A DNA stretch of 64,000 bases from a bacterium YEK0313 (GCA_000751295.2 CCMO02000002.1:1173968-1237967), one strand, 5' to 3'; counted from the stretch's first letter, positions 23,755-34,401 are shown. The notes: generated by a model not told the origin, from the sequence alone. Numbers and translations: made by a program.

Positions 23755-24285
23755 TTGAGCGTGGCGTATCCGAGGCTGATCCGACGAGCTACATTGGCAT
23801 GTGGTGCTTTAGCTGCCGCCCTTGCGGTCGATTTTGTTACGAAATGGCTGATCCTCAACGTCGTAATGGTGCCGCCGCGGACGATCGAGATCGCGCCATT
23901 TTTCAACCTGACCCTCGGTTTCAATACGGGTGTCAGTTTCGGAATGTTCCGTGAGCTCTTCCTCGATCGCCCATTGATGCTCGCCGGAATCAAGATGTTG
24001 ATCGTCGCCGGCCTTCTCCTCTGGGCCATGAGAACGCCAAAGCCATTGGAGACGGTTGGTCTCGGCCTGATCGCCGGCGGTGCGATGGGCAATATTGTGG
24101 ACCGGATAAGTCAAGGTGCCGTGACCGATTTCCTCGATTTCCATGTCGGAAGATGGCACTGGCCGGCCTTCAACATGGCGGACACGATGATAACGATCGG
24201 CGTCGTCTTGCTGATCGCCGGCTCCTTTTGGCCGGTGAGGTCGATGACTCCCGTTCAGAAGCGGCCGAGCGCCGCGGAGCACTGA
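23755..24285 (+). CDS. lspA: Lipoprotein signal peptidase II (PbrC-like)
   Basis: Encodes 176 residues from TTG at 23755 (AAAGGA five bases upstream; GTG at 23761 is possible). Four membrane helices and both catalytic aspartates are present, in GNIVDRI and FNMADTMI, with VTDFLDFHVG between. LspA cleaves prolipoprotein signal peptides in the inner membrane. It follows the P1B-2 ATPase by 73 bases. In the Cupriavidus pbr lead operon, PbrC is an LspA-type peptidase next to the PbrA ATPase, so a dedicated resistance copy, not the housekeeping one, is likely. Confidence 0.9.
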   Translation: MSVAYPRLIRRATLACGALAAALAVDFVTKWLILNVVMVPPRTIEIAPFFNLTLGFNTGVSFGMFRELFLDRPLMLAGIKMLIVAGLLLWAMRTPKPLETVGLGLIAGGAMGNIVDRISQGAVTDFLDFHVGRWHWPAFNMADTMITIGVVLLIAGSFWPVRSMTPVQKRPSAAEH

Positions 24286-24395
24286 CGATGGCGCTCATCA
24301 ATGTTTTTTTGCTCTCACCCTGCGGGCTGCCGCTCGTTCGGGCTACCTATCCTACGGCTTGTGCATACGGAGCAACTCGCCCGTTGGCCCTCGTA

Positions 24396-24595
24396 ATGCA
24401 TGATCAGCAAGCCAAGAAGCGCGCACTACTGTTCTTGAATCGGCGAAGCGGCAACGGTGGTGATCGCGCGCCGGATGCCGCTGTCCAGCAACTTGAGGCC
24501 GGCGGATTGTTTTGATGCGCGGGTCATGCATTCAAGCAGAAGATGTCACCCGCGAGATCAAACGCCATGCGCACGTGGTGTGGCACTCCGGCTGA
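24396..24595 (+). pseudogene. Decayed lipid kinase (diacylglycerol kinase-like) N-terminus
   Basis: ATG at 24396 opens with KKRALLFLNRRSGNGGD, the nucleotide-binding start of YegS-type lipid kinases, and stops after QQLEAGGLF at 24515. A different frame continues with EDVTREIKRHAHVVW, matching the next conserved segment, to a stop at 24595. The rest of the gene (normally about 300 residues) is gone. It lies just downstream of lspA, and lipid kinases can occur beside such metal ATPase/LspA pairs. No complete gene exists between 24286 and the LysR gene. Confidence 0.5.
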
Positions 24596-24604
24596 TATAC
24601 GTCC

Positions 24605-24618
24605 ATTTCGGACGAAAT
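24605..24618. promoter_or_regulatory. ATTTCG/CGAAAT dyad upstream of the LysR gene
   Basis: ATTTCG-GA-CGAAAT is a perfect dyad about 150 bases before the LysR-type gene, in AT-richer sequence with GAAATATATG next to it. It could be the LysR autoregulatory site or the promoter at the edge of the conjugative module. No direct support beyond position. Confidence 0.3.
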
Positions 24619-24759
24619 ATATGCAAACGCGTTGCAATAGCATCTTAACATGAACTGACTACAGTCCTGTCAACAGTGCTGCCGATCCGAGTCGGGCTGC
24701 GCCTAGGAACCACGAAAATCCCAGCGCGCAGTTCCCATATTGGTTGAGGCGGTTGCCGC

Positions 24760-25746
24760 TTGGCCGGGGCATGCATTCCGGGAGTGCCACGGCTGCAGTT
24801 CACCGGAATCACAGAGGAGTTCCGGCCGCTGGAGGCGCAAATTGAGTTGAGGCACCTGCGCTATGCCGTCGCCGCCGCGCACTATGGGAGCTTCCGGCGG
24901 GCGGCGGAGGCGCTCGGGGTCAAGCAATCCACGCTGAGCCGCTGCATATCGCAATTGGAAATTCGTCTGGGTGTCGTGTTGTTCGAGCGAACCAGCGGGG
25001 GAGTTCGACTGACCACGGCGGGGGCTGAAATATTGCGCACGTCCCGGCACTTGGTCGAAACCGTCGACCATATGGCCGCGACAGCCAAGGAAATGGGTAG
25101 GGGCGAGGCCGGCCGTCTCACCGTCGGATTCTACACCTCGCTTTCGGCCGGAAATCTTCGGGCCAGCCTGATCGAGTATGCATCGCGGTTCCCCAAGGTC
25201 GAGATCCGGACATATGAGGGCGCACGCGCTTGCCTCTTCGCCGGCGTCGACGCCGGGCGGCTCGACGTTGCCATCGTTACCGGTGATCCGGTTCCTGGCG
25301 AGGGGAAGGTGATGGGGCTCTGGAGCGAACGCATCATGGTCGCGCTGCCAGAGGGCCACCGGCTCGCCGCCAACAACATCGTCTATTGGACGGACCTCAA
25401 GGACGAGACGTTCCTGTTCAGCCAGCACGATCCCGGTCCTGAGATCCAGGACATCCTTCTGGCGAAGCTTGCGGCGCCGGGCGAGCGGCCAAAGGTCATC
25501 AGCCACGATGTCAGCCGCGAGAACATCAAGAGCCTGGTCGGGGCTGGCTTTGGCGTCAGCCTGATGTGCGAAGCCTGCGTTGGGGCTGCGTACACAGGCG
25601 TGGTCTATCGCGAGGCGCGCGACGGCAACGGGCCGAGCAGGATCAGCTATGCCGCCTATTGGCAGCCCAACAACGACAATCCAGCGCTGGCGGGTTTCAT
25701 CAGCCTGCTTCAAGAGCGCTATCCCGCGCTGCCGGCAGGTGATTGA
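24760..25746 (+). CDS. LysR-type transcriptional regulator of the conjugative module
   Basis: Up to 328 residues. The winged helix starts at IELRHLRYAVAAAHYGSFRRAAEALGVKQSTLSR, about residue 29 of the longest frame, so the true start may be TTG at 24847 or nearby and not TTG 24760. A periplasmic-binding-like effector domain follows (LTVGFYTSLSAGNLRASLIEY, GAGFGVSLMCEACVG). A LysR gene next to trbI and a DUF2274 gene is a standing feature of this conjugative family. It converges on the DUF2274 gene with a 28-base overlap. The effector is unknown. Confidence 0.85.
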   Translation: MAGACIPGVPRLQFTGITEEFRPLEAQIELRHLRYAVAAAHYGSFRRAAEALGVKQSTLSRCISQLEIRLGVVLFERTSGGVRLTTAGAEILRTSRHLVETVDHMAATAKEMGRGEAGRLTVGFYTSLSAGNLRASLIEYASRFPKVEIRTYEGARACLFAGVDAGRLDVAIVTGDPVPGEGKVMGLWSERIMVALPEGHRLAANNIVYWTDLKDETFLFSQHDPGPEIQDILLAKLAAPGERPKVISHDVSRENIKSLVGAGFGVSLMCEACVGAAYTGVVYREARDGNGPSRISYAAYWQPNNDNPALAGFISLLQERYPALPAGD

Positions 25747-25961
25747 CGCTGCCGTCGCGCCTTCGCAAAGCCCCGATCGGTCGCCATGAAACGCTCGACC
25801 ATGGGCACGATCAGCTTGGCCGGATCGGCTGCCGGATGTCCCGTTTCCCGAGCCAGGATCTCGGCATAAGCGACCAAATCCCGATGCACGGCGGCAGGAA
25901 GCTCGATCGTCAGCTTGACCGGCTTGTCGTCTGCGATGGCTCCCAGCTTCAGCTTCGCCAT
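25719..25961 (-). CDS. DUF2274 protein, Trb-operon end
   Basis: Encodes 80 residues: MAKLKLGAIADDKPVKLTIELPAAVHRDLVAYAEILARETG. DUF2274 proteins resemble ribbon-helix-helix DNA-binding folds (a beta strand KLTIELP followed by helices). They are almost always the last gene of trb operons of this type. The start lies one base after the trbI stop. A regulatory or accessory role is inferred from fold and place. Confidence 0.82.
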   Translation of the reverse strand: MAKLKLGAIADDKPVKLTIELPAAVHRDLVAYAEILARETGHPAADPAKLIVPMVERFMATDRGFAKARRQRQSPAGSAG

Positions 25962-25962
25962 A

Positions 25963-27173
25963 TCAGCCTCCGTAGGGCTCGAGGACGAGGTCGCGGGTGA
26001 CGATGACGCGAACCGGAAAGCCGGGCCGGATGGTCAGCGTCGGCGCGACGTTCAACTGGCGGCGGACGATCTGCTGGCCGGCGTCGTTGATCGTGTCCTG
26101 ACCGCCATTGCGGATAGCCTGGATCAGCCGATCGTCGTCGTTGGTGGCAAGCTCGGCGCCGATGCTCAGCAGCGTGGAAAGACCCGCCGCCTTGGCGAGA
26201 TCCCACCAGTGATAGTCGACACCGTCCTGGAGACCGGCATAGCCCTCGGCGTCAGCGCCGAGCTGGCGCTCGAGGACGATCGAGCGGCCATTGGGGAAGA
26301 TCAGGCGGTTCCAGACCAGCAGCACGCGGCTCTGGCCGAACTGAACATTGTTGTCGTACTGGCCGATGATGCGCGTGCCTTGGGGTACGAGCAGGATGCG
26401 CCCCGTCGGGCTGTCATAGATATTCTCCGTCACCTGCGCGGTGATCTGGCCCGGAAGGTCGGATCGGATGCCGGTGATCAGCGCGGCAGAGATGACGGCG
26501 CCGGCTTGCAGAATGTTGGGCGATGCCGGCGCCGCTATGCGGTCTGGCGCGACGGTGCGCCGATCGGCAGCGGCGTTGAGGAAGGCGAGCTGCCGATCCT
26601 GCGCGGATGGCGTGGCGGGCTGCGGAGCCAGGCCCAGACTCGCCAGGTCAGGTGTGGGCTGCGGCGCAACCGCCGCCGAGCCGGGGCTCGGCGATGACAT
26701 CGGGCGATTTTCCGTGCCGGCGAAGAGCCTGGCTGTGCGCGCGGCCTCGATCTCCTGCAGCCGTCGCTGCTCCTCGGCGCTGAGGCTGGGATTGGGTGCC
26801 GCGACGCCAGGGGGCACGGGCTGTCCGCGGTTCTGCGCGCCAAGGATCGGCCGCCCAAGATCGCCGGGTAGTGGCGGACCGAGCTGGGGAATGCCGCTGT
26901 AGTCGCGCGGTAACCCCGCGAGACCGTCGGCGGTCGAGCGGTTCTCGGTCGAATAGAGTTCCTCAGCGGGCCTGCCCCCGTCGCGGGTCTGGAGCGCGTA
27001 GATCAACGCACCGCCCAATCCCACGCTTGCGACGAGACCGATGCCGGCGAGCGCCTTGCGCGAGAGCCGCGTGACACGCGGCGGTTCGGCGCGGAGCCGC
27101 ATCGGGGCGGCCGCGTCGGCGGCTGCTCCGGTCAGCGGCGCGTCTTCTTCTTTTTGTTCGCTTGCGGGCTCGC

Positions 27174-27177
<4 letters not shown>
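25963..27177 (-). CDS. trbI: TrbI, VirB10-like conjugative channel protein
   Basis: Encodes 404 residues. GTG at 27177 overlaps the trbG stop (GTGA), which fixes the start. One inner-membrane helix (about 45-62, ALAGIGLVASVGLGGALIYAL), then a Pro-rich periplasmic linker and the beta-barrel TrbI domain from about 215 (ILQAGAVISAALITGIRSDLPGQITAQVTENIYDS, FPNGRSIVLERQLGADAEGYAGLQD). TrbI spans the envelope and links the inner-membrane ATPases to the outer-membrane core. Position and order match IncP-type trb systems. Confidence 0.93.
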
Positions 27178-28195
<1,018 letters not shown>

Positions 28196-28199
<4 letters not shown>

Positions 28200-28879
28200 T
28201 GCCCAAGCTCCCGTGACCAGTTGATGGCGTTGACGTAGATGCCGAGCGGGTTGGCGCGGAGCCGGTCGGGGTTGCGCGGCACCTGCACGACGATGGTGAG
28301 AATGGCGGTCCAGCGGGTCGTCTCGGCGAGCTGGCCGTTCTCGTAGCGCCGCTCTGTCCAGGCGACGCGGAAACTGTCGGGAGAAGCGCGGATTACGCTA
28401 GAGACGTCGATCGCGACCTGCTGGCGGCCGACCTTAGTGAAAGGGTCGTTCGACCGCGCATAGTCGTTGAGCGCGGCCGCGCCGCGATCGGTGGTGAAGT
28501 CGTAGGCGCGCAGCCAATTCTGGCGGACGATGATGGCGTCGGCGGGGATCGATCGCACCTGCTCGATGAAGCGCGCGAGATGGAATGCGATCTGAGGATC
28601 GGTCGGACGATAGTCGGCGACGGCGGGCGCGACGGCTTGCGCCTGGCCGAGCCTATCGACCTGCACCACCCAGGGCACGATCGTTCCGCGAGCCGATTGC
28701 CAGACAAGTGCGGCGGCGAAACCGGCTGACAGGATCAGCGATCCGAACGCCATCAGTCGCCAGTTCTTCGCCTGAACGCGGGCGGCGCCGATGCGATCGT
28801 CCCAGACCTGGGCGGCGCGCTGATAGGGCGTTTCGGGCTCGGGGGTCTTGCCGTAATGGGTCGAAGGTCGTTTGAACAT
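28196..28879 (-). CDS. trbF: TrbF, VirB8-like inner-membrane assembly protein
   Basis: Encodes 227 residues from MFKRPSTHYGKTPEPETPYQRAAQVWDDRIG. One membrane helix at about 43-62 (LMAFGSLILSAGFAAALVW) is followed by a periplasmic NTF2-like VirB8 domain (VAWTERRYENGQLAETTRWTAIL, NPLGIYVNAINWSREL). Its ATG overlaps the trbL stop as TGATG. It nucleates assembly of the mating-pair channel. Confidence 0.93.
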
Positions 28880-30201
28880 CAGCGGTCGCTTTCGGAAAGA
28901 TTGACGGAAGAGCCGCCGCCATGGGCGTCGCCGGAGCGGACGGCGTGCGCGGTGGCCTGGACAGCGTGGGTCGTGCGCTGGGACTGGCGCATGCGCCTGA
29001 CCCAATCGGGAGGACTGCTGGCGACGGGCGCTGCAGTCGCCTCCGCTGTCGCGTTGCCGCCGGTGAGAACGGACTTCCCACCAGCGTTGAAGCTCGATTG
29101 CATGCTGTCGGCGGCACGAGAGGCGGCGCGGCGCAGCGGCGATGTCGCGGCAGTGCCGGCGGCCCGCGCAACACCACCCAGTCCCGACGCCACACCTTGG
29201 AGACCGGAATGGCCGGCCGCGCGCGTGCGGTAGGCGGTGGCAGCACCACCGGCGAGCGCTGCGCCGCCCCGCGCGGCGGCAGCGGTGCCGGACAGGGCGG
29301 CGGCCCCGCCTCGCGCGGCGAGTCCGCCGGCTGCGCCGGCCGCGATCACTGTGCCGCCCGCCGCGAGCCCGGCGCCGACGGCGGCGCCGGCGCCGAGTTG
29401 CGGGCCGCCCGAGACGAGGCCGTTGGCGATCCCGGGTCCGAAGATGCCGAGTCCGAGGAGCGACAGCGCCGCGAGGACGATCGCCATCGCCTCGTCGATC
29501 GTCGGTGTCGTGCCGCCGAAGCCCGCTGTGAACTCGGAGAAGAGTGTGGAGCCGATGCCGATGATGACGGCGAGCACCAGCACCTTGATGCCCGACGAGA
29601 TGACGTTGCCCAGCACCCGCTCGGCCATGAAGGCGCTCTTGCCGAAGAGGCCGAAGGGGATGAGCACGAAGCCGGCGAGCGTGGTCAGCTTGAACTCGAT
29701 CAGCGTGACGAAGAGCTGGATGGCGAGGATGAAGAACGCGAGCAGCACCAGCGCCCAGGCGAGGAACATGCAGGCGATCTGGATGAAGTTCTCGAAGAAC
29801 GACCAGTAGCCCATCAGGTCGGAGATGGAGTCGAGCAGCGGTCGCCCGGCATCGAGGCCGGTCTGCGCAACCTTGCCCGGACGCAGCAGATCCGCCGTCG
29901 AGAAGCCGGTGCCCGAGGCTTTGAGGCCGAGGCCGGCGAAGCTCTCGAAGACGATGCGGGCGAGATTGTTCCAGTTGCCGATGATGTAGGCGAAGACACC
30001 GACGAACAGGGTCTTCTTGATGAGGCGCGCCAAGATGTCGTCATCGGCGCCCCAGGTCCAGAATAGCGCGGCGAGCGTGACGTCGATGACGATCAGCGTG
30101 GTCGCGATGAAGGCGACCTCGCCGGAAAGCAGTCCGAAGCCGCTGTCGATGTAGCGGGTGAAGACCTCCAGGAAATGGTCGATGACGCCGGTGCCGCCCA
30201 T
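28879..30201 (-). CDS. trbL: TrbL, VirB6-like polytopic channel protein
   Basis: Encodes 440 residues from MGGTGVIDHFLEVFTRYID. About five or six membrane helices (residues 15-290), then a long low-complexity tail dominated by Ala and Gly (GAGAAVGAGLAAGGTVIAAG and on) that ends in a Ser-rich polar stretch. The tail type is normal for TrbL of this family. It forms the inner-membrane pore segment for DNA passage. Confidence 0.92.
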   Translation of the reverse strand: MGGTGVIDHFLEVFTRYIDSGFGLLSGEVAFIATTLIVIDVTLAALFWTWGADDDILARLIKKTLFVGVFAYIIGNWNNLARIVFESFAGLGLKASGTGFSTADLLRPGKVAQTGLDAGRPLLDSISDLMGYWSFFENFIQIACMFLAWALVLLAFFILAIQLFVTLIEFKLTTLAGFVLIPFGLFGKSAFMAERVLGNVISSGIKVLVLAVIIGIGSTLFSEFTAGFGGTTPTIDEAMAIVLAALSLLGLGIFGPGIANGLVSGGPQLGAGAAVGAGLAAGGTVIAAGAAGGLAARGGAAALSGTAAAARGGAALAGGAATAYRTRAAGHSGLQGVASGLGGVARAAGTAATSPLRRAASRAADSMQSSFNAGGKSVLTGGNATAEATAAPVASSPPDWVRRMRQSQRTTHAVQATAHAVRSGDAHGGGSSVNLSESDR

Positions 30202-30205
30202 GTTG

Positions 30206-30574
30206 CTATTGCTCTTCCTCAGGCACGGGCGCGCTTTCCTTGCGGAGCGGATCGCCTGCGGGGTCCTCAATGGATGTGTCGGGCGCGGCCAGTGGATCGG
30301 GAACACGCTCCGCCGGCCGCACACCGGAGGTGAGGAACCGCTCGCGACTCTCGGCCCAGGCGCGCAGACAGGCCGGGTCGCGAGGCCCGGCCTCGCCGAG
30401 ACCCTGGCAACGGGTCAGCTCGGCGCGAAGCGGATCGGCGGGCGTTACCCCCACAGGCTCGCTGGCCCGGCTGGACGGCTCGTCCTCCTTCCGGGTCATC
30501 TCGATCGCGGTCGCGGTGACGGCGAACGCGACGAACACCACGGCGCCGACGCGGGCCAGCAGCTTTCCGTCCAT
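30206..30574 (-). CDS. TrbK-alt, putative entry-exclusion protein
   Basis: Encodes 122 residues. An N-terminal membrane helix (ARVGAVVFVAFAVTATAIEM) is followed by a periplasmic tail rich in Pro, Glu and Arg with the conserved RCQGLGEAGPRDPACLRAWAESRERFL. Known as TrbK-alt in alphaproteobacterial trb operons, always between trbJ and trbL, and thought to block redundant entry of the same element. The Cys pair in the conserved segment may form a disulfide. Confidence 0.85.
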   Translation of the reverse strand: MDGKLLARVGAVVFVAFAVTATAIEMTRKEDEPSSRASEPVGVTPADPLRAELTRCQGLGEAGPRDPACLRAWAESRERFLTSGVRPAERVPDPLAAPDTSIEDPAGDPLRKESAPVPEEEQ

Positions 30575-30584
30575 GCTGCCGCCC

Positions 30585-31340
30585 TCAGTTGCCGCTGTAG
30601 AACATCTTGGCGTTGCCGGGCTGGTAGCCCGAGCCGGGTGTCAGGAAACGCCGACGCTGCTCGCGGCCCTGTTCGGCTGCGGCCGCCCGCTCGGCCTGCG
30701 ACAGCGCGTCGGCGCGGCCGTTGGCGGCGACGACGGCGGTGAGATCGGCGAGCTGCTGCGCTTGGAGGGCGAGAAGCTGGTTGCCGGCCTGCGTCGCTTG
30801 CAGGGCGCCCGTGGCGCCCTGGCTCTGGCCGATGGGCGCGGACATTTCCGCGCGGTTGGTGTCGATGTTGCCGACGACTGTCGCCTGCACGCGCATGGCG
30901 TCCTGCAGGCCACCGACCGTGTTCTGCCAGCGCGTGCGTGCGTCTGCGACGAGCTGCTGATCGGACGCCGAGAGCGAGGCATTGCCGTAAGTCGTCTGGA
31001 AGGCGCGATCGATCTGCTGGACGTCGAAGGCGATGTTCTGCGCCTGAGCGAGGAGCTGCTGGGTCCGCTGCACCGACTGCTGGAGCCGCTGAAGCGACGA
31101 GTAGGGCAGGCTTGCAAGATTGCGCGCCTGGTTGATCAGCATCTGCGCTTCGTTCTGCAGCGAGGTGATCTGATTGGTGATCTGCTCGAGTGCGCGCGCG
31201 GCCTGCAGCACGTTCTGGGCATAGTTGGTGGGATCGTAGACGATGATCGCGTGCGCCGGCGTGACGAACACGGGCGAGACGGTTGCGGTGAGCGAAAGGA
31301 ACGCAGCGGCGATGGCCGCGCGCGAGCGACGGTATTTCAT
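30585..31340 (-). CDS. trbJ: TrbJ, VirB5-like minor pilus/adhesin protein
   Basis: Encodes 251 residues with a Sec signal peptide (cleavage near TPAHA-II). The mature protein is mostly helical coiled coil rich in Gln and Ala, with the family start IIVYDPTNYAQNVLQAARALEQITNQI. TrbJ acts in pilus biogenesis or tip function. Its ATG overlaps the trbE stop by four bases. Confidence 0.93.
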   Translation of the reverse strand: MKYRRSRAAIAAAFLSLTATVSPVFVTPAHAIIVYDPTNYAQNVLQAARALEQITNQITSLQNEAQMLINQARNLASLPYSSLQRLQQSVQRTQQLLAQAQNIAFDVQQIDRAFQTTYGNASLSASDQQLVADARTRWQNTVGGLQDAMRVQATVVGNIDTNRAEMSAPIGQSQGATGALQATQAGNQLLALQAQQLADLTAVVAANGRADALSQAERAAAAEQGREQRRRFLTPGSGYQPGNAKMFYSGN

Positions 31341-33775
31341 GGCAAGGTCTCCAGGTTGGTGAGGTCAGGAATGAGGTCGGCGGCCCAGTCGACGCCGCGA
31401 TGGCGCAGCCAAGCACCAAGAAATCCGTCGCGGCCGTGCTCGGCGACGACGCGGTCGATCGCGGCCTGGTCGGTTTTCGACGCCGCCGCGCAGAGCGCGA
31501 GCGCCACATCAGAGAGACCGAGCTCGAAGAGCCGGTTGCCGCGCCGCGATTGGCAGTAGTAGTCGCGCTTGGGCATCGCGCGGGCTAGGATTTCGATCTG
31601 GCGGTCGTTGAGGCCGAAGCGGCGATAGATCGCGGTGATCTGCGGTTCGATCGCGCGTTCGTTGGGAAGCAATAGGCGGGTCTGGCAGCTCTCGATGATC
31701 GCCGGTGCGATTGCTGAGCCGTCGATGTCAGAGAGCGATTGGGTGGCGAATACGACCGACGCGTTCTTCTTGCGCAGTGTCTTCAGCCATTCGCGGAGCT
31801 GGCCGGCGAATCCCTCGTCATCGAGGGCCAACCAGCCTTCGTCCACGATCAGCAGCGTAGGGCTGCCGTCGAGGCGATCCTCGATCCGATGGAAGAGGTA
31901 GGCGAGCACGGCCGCTGCCGCGCCCGTGCCGATCAGCCCCTCGGTCTCGAACGCCTGCACCGCGGCGGACCCGAGATGTTCCGATTCAGCGTCGAGCAGC
32001 CGGCCGTAGGCACCACCGACGCAATAGGGCCTGAGCGCCTGCTTGAGATCGTTGGACTGAAGGAGGACGGCAAGGCCGGTTATGGTGCGCTCGGGAATCG
32101 GGGCGGTGGCGAGCGAGGTCAGCGCTGTCCAGACATGCTCCTTCACCTCGGGCGTGATGGCGACGCCCTCGCGGACAAGGATCGCGACGATCCAGTCAGC
32201 CGCCCAGGCGCGTTCGGGAACGTCGTGGATGCCGCTGAGCGGTTGCAGCGACACGCTATGGTCCGCGCCGTCCGTCAACCCGCCGCCGAGATCGTGCCAG
32301 TCGCCGCCGCAGGCGAGCGCCGCGGCGCGGATCGAACCGCCGAAATCGAAGGCGAAGACCTGGGACTTCGGATAGCGCCGAAACTGGAGCGCCATCAGCG
32401 CCAGCAGCACGGACTTGCCTGCGCCGGTCGGACCGACGACGAGCGTGTGGCCTACGTCGCCGACATGAAGGGAAAACCGGAACGGGGTGCTTCCCTCGGT
32501 CTTGCCGTAGAGCAAGGGGGGCGACCCGAAGTGCTCATCCCGTTCCGGCCCCGCCCATACCGCCGAAACCGGCATCATATGGGCGAGATTGAGCGTGGAG
32601 ATCGGCGGTTGCCGGACATTGGCGTAGACATGGCCGGGGAGCGAACCCAGCCAGGCATCGACGGCGTTGATCGTCTCGGGCATGGCGGTGAAATCGCGGC
32701 CCTGAACGACCTTTTCGACGAGGCGAAGCTTCTCGGCCGCACTGCGTGGATCGGCGTCCCAGACCGTGATGGTCGCGGTGACATAGGCCTGGCCGGCGTA
32801 GTCGGCGCCCAGTTCCTGCAGGGCGAGATCGGCGTCGGCCGCCTTGTTCGCCGCGTCGGTGTCGACCAACACGGAGGCTTCGTTGGTCATCACCTCTTTG
32901 AGGATCGCGGCGATCGACTTGCGCTTGGCGAACCACTGCCGCCGGATCTTCGTCAGCAGCCTGGTCGCGTCGGTCTTGTCGAGCAGGATCGCGCGCGTCG
33001 ACCAGCGATATGCGAAGGCGAGCCGGTTGAGTTCATCGAGCAGACCCGGCGTCGTTGCGCTCGGAAAACCGACGATGGTGAGGATGCGCAGATGCGCGTC
33101 ACCGAGGCGCGGCTCAAGGCCGCCGGTGAGCGGCTGATCGGCCAGCAGCGCGTCGAGATACATCGGCGTCTCGGGGACGCGCACGCGATGACGCTTGGCT
33201 GAGACCGTGGAATGGAGATAGGTCAGCGTCTCGGCATCATCGAGCCAGCCGCATTCCGGCATGAAGCTCTCGACAAGCTGCAGGACGCGGTTGGTGCGAT
33301 CGATGAAGCCGCGCAGCGCTTCATGAGGGTCGACGCGCTTGTCCGACTTGCCCTCATAGAGCCAGCTTTCTGCGCGCGCAGCGTCTTCGGCGGGCGGCAG
33401 ATAGGTGAAGGTCAGGAAGTAGCTCGACTCGAAATGCGAGGACTCTTCCTCGAATTCAGCCTTGCGCTCGGCATCGACGAGGGCGGACGCAGCTTCGGGA
33501 AAAAGGCTCGATGGATAGGCCGCAACGCCATGCCGCTGCGCCTCGACGAAGATCGCCCAGCCGGAGCCCAGGCGGCGGAAGGCGTTGTTGAGGCGGCCGG
33601 CGACTGCGACCAGTTCGGCCGGTACGGCTGAGTCGAGATCGGGGCCGCGAAAGCGGGCGGTGCGCTGGAAGCTCCCGTCCTTGTTGAGGACGACGCCTTC
33701 GCCGACGAGCGCGGCCCAGGGCAGGAAGTCCGCGAGGCGGGTCGAGGTCCGGCGATATTCGGCGAGGCTCATCAT
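31337..33775 (-). CDS. trbE: TrbE, VirB4-type conjugation ATPase
   Basis: Encodes 812 residues. The N-terminal CagE/TrbE domain (MSLAEYRRTSTRLADFLPWAALVGEGVVLNKDG) is followed by the ATPase with Walker A VGPTGAGKS (about 443-451) and Walker B LLIVDEGWLAL. It powers pilus assembly and substrate transfer at the inner membrane. Full family length; no defects seen. ATG at 33775 and 33772 are both possible. Confidence 0.95.
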   Translation of the reverse strand: MMSLAEYRRTSTRLADFLPWAALVGEGVVLNKDGSFQRTARFRGPDLDSAVPAELVAVAGRLNNAFRRLGSGWAIFVEAQRHGVAAYPSSLFPEAASALVDAERKAEFEEESSHFESSYFLTFTYLPPAEDAARAESWLYEGKSDKRVDPHEALRGFIDRTNRVLQLVESFMPECGWLDDAETLTYLHSTVSAKRHRVRVPETPMYLDALLADQPLTGGLEPRLGDAHLRILTIVGFPSATTPGLLDELNRLAFAYRWSTRAILLDKTDATRLLTKIRRQWFAKRKSIAAILKEVMTNEASVLVDTDAANKAADADLALQELGADYAGQAYVTATITVWDADPRSAAEKLRLVEKVVQGRDFTAMPETINAVDAWLGSLPGHVYANVRQPPISTLNLAHMMPVSAVWAGPERDEHFGSPPLLYGKTEGSTPFRFSLHVGDVGHTLVVGPTGAGKSVLLALMALQFRRYPKSQVFAFDFGGSIRAAALACGGDWHDLGGGLTDGADHSVSLQPLSGIHDVPERAWAADWIVAILVREGVAITPEVKEHVWTALTSLATAPIPERTITGLAVLLQSNDLKQALRPYCVGGAYGRLLDAESEHLGSAAVQAFETEGLIGTGAAAAVLAYLFHRIEDRLDGSPTLLIVDEGWLALDDEGFAGQLREWLKTLRKKNASVVFATQSLSDIDGSAIAPAIIESCQTRLLLPNERAIEPQITAIYRRFGLNDRQIEILARAMPKRDYYCQSRRGNRLFELGLSDVALALCAAASKTDQAAIDRVVAEHGRDGFLGAWLRHRGVDWAADLIPDLTNLETLP

Positions 33776-33787
33776 GGGGGCGGCGCC

Positions 33788-34069
33788 TCAAACCGAAAGG
33801 TGGCCGGGGATGCGCAGATGGCGGCGCACCACATCGACGAATTGCGGATCGCGCCTGGCTGCCCAGACGGCGGCGAGGTGTCCGATGACCCAGAGACCGA
33901 TGCCGACCAGCCAGAGTCGCAGGCCGAGTCCGAGCGCGGCGGCCAGCGTGCCGTTGAGGATGGCGATCGAACGCGGAGCGCCGCCGAGCAGGATGTGCTC
34001 GGTCAGCGCCCGGTGGACCGGCACGGTGAAGCCCGGAACTTCGCCGGCGCTGTCGGCCACGCCCGTCAT
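33788..34069 (-). CDS. trbD: TrbD, VirB3-like inner-membrane protein
   Basis: Encodes 93 residues: MTGVADSAGEVPGFTVPVHRALTEHILLGGAPRSIAILNG, then two close membrane helices. The VirB3/TrbD signature lies in HRALTEHILLGGAPR. Its ATG overlaps the trbC stop as TGATG. It assists pilus assembly with TrbE. Confidence 0.93.
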   Translation of the reverse strand: MTGVADSAGEVPGFTVPVHRALTEHILLGGAPRSIAILNGTLAAALGLGLRLWLVGIGLWVIGHLAAVWAARRDPQFVDVVRRHLRIPGHLSV

Positions 34070-34401
34070 CAGACGAGCGCTCCGCCGCCGAAGGAGAAGA
34101 AGGAGAGGAAGAAGCTCGAAGCGGCGAAGGCGATCGACAGGCCGAAGACGATCTGGATCAGCCTGCGGAAGCCGCCCGAGGTATCGCCAAAGGCGAGCGT
34201 CAGGCCGGTCACGATGATGATGATCACCGCGATGATCTTGGCCACCGGGCCTTCGATCGATTCGAGGATCGACTGAAGGGGCGCTTCCCATGGCATGGAC
34301 GAGCCGGAGGCATGGGCAGCGGGCGCGAGCGCCAGGCTGAGAAAGGCGGCGGTTGCCGCCGCCGAGATATGGCGGCCGAGGCGTGGGCGATGACGCATCA
34401 T
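34069..34401 (-). CDS. trbC: TrbC, VirB2-like pilin
   Basis: Encodes 110 residues. Signal peptide (cleavage near PAAHA), then the pilin body with two hydrophobic helices: GPVAKIIAVIIIIVTGLTLAFGD and LIQIVFGLSIAFAASSFFLSFF. TrbC-type pilins of IncP systems are cyclised by TraF, and a traF gene is present at 42338. It overlaps trbB by four bases. Confidence 0.93.
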   Translation of the reverse strand: MMRHRPRLGRHISAAATAAFLSLALAPAAHASGSSMPWEAPLQSILESIEGPVAKIIAVIIIIVTGLTLAFGDTSGGFRRLIQIVFGLSIAFAASSFFLSFFSFGGGALV

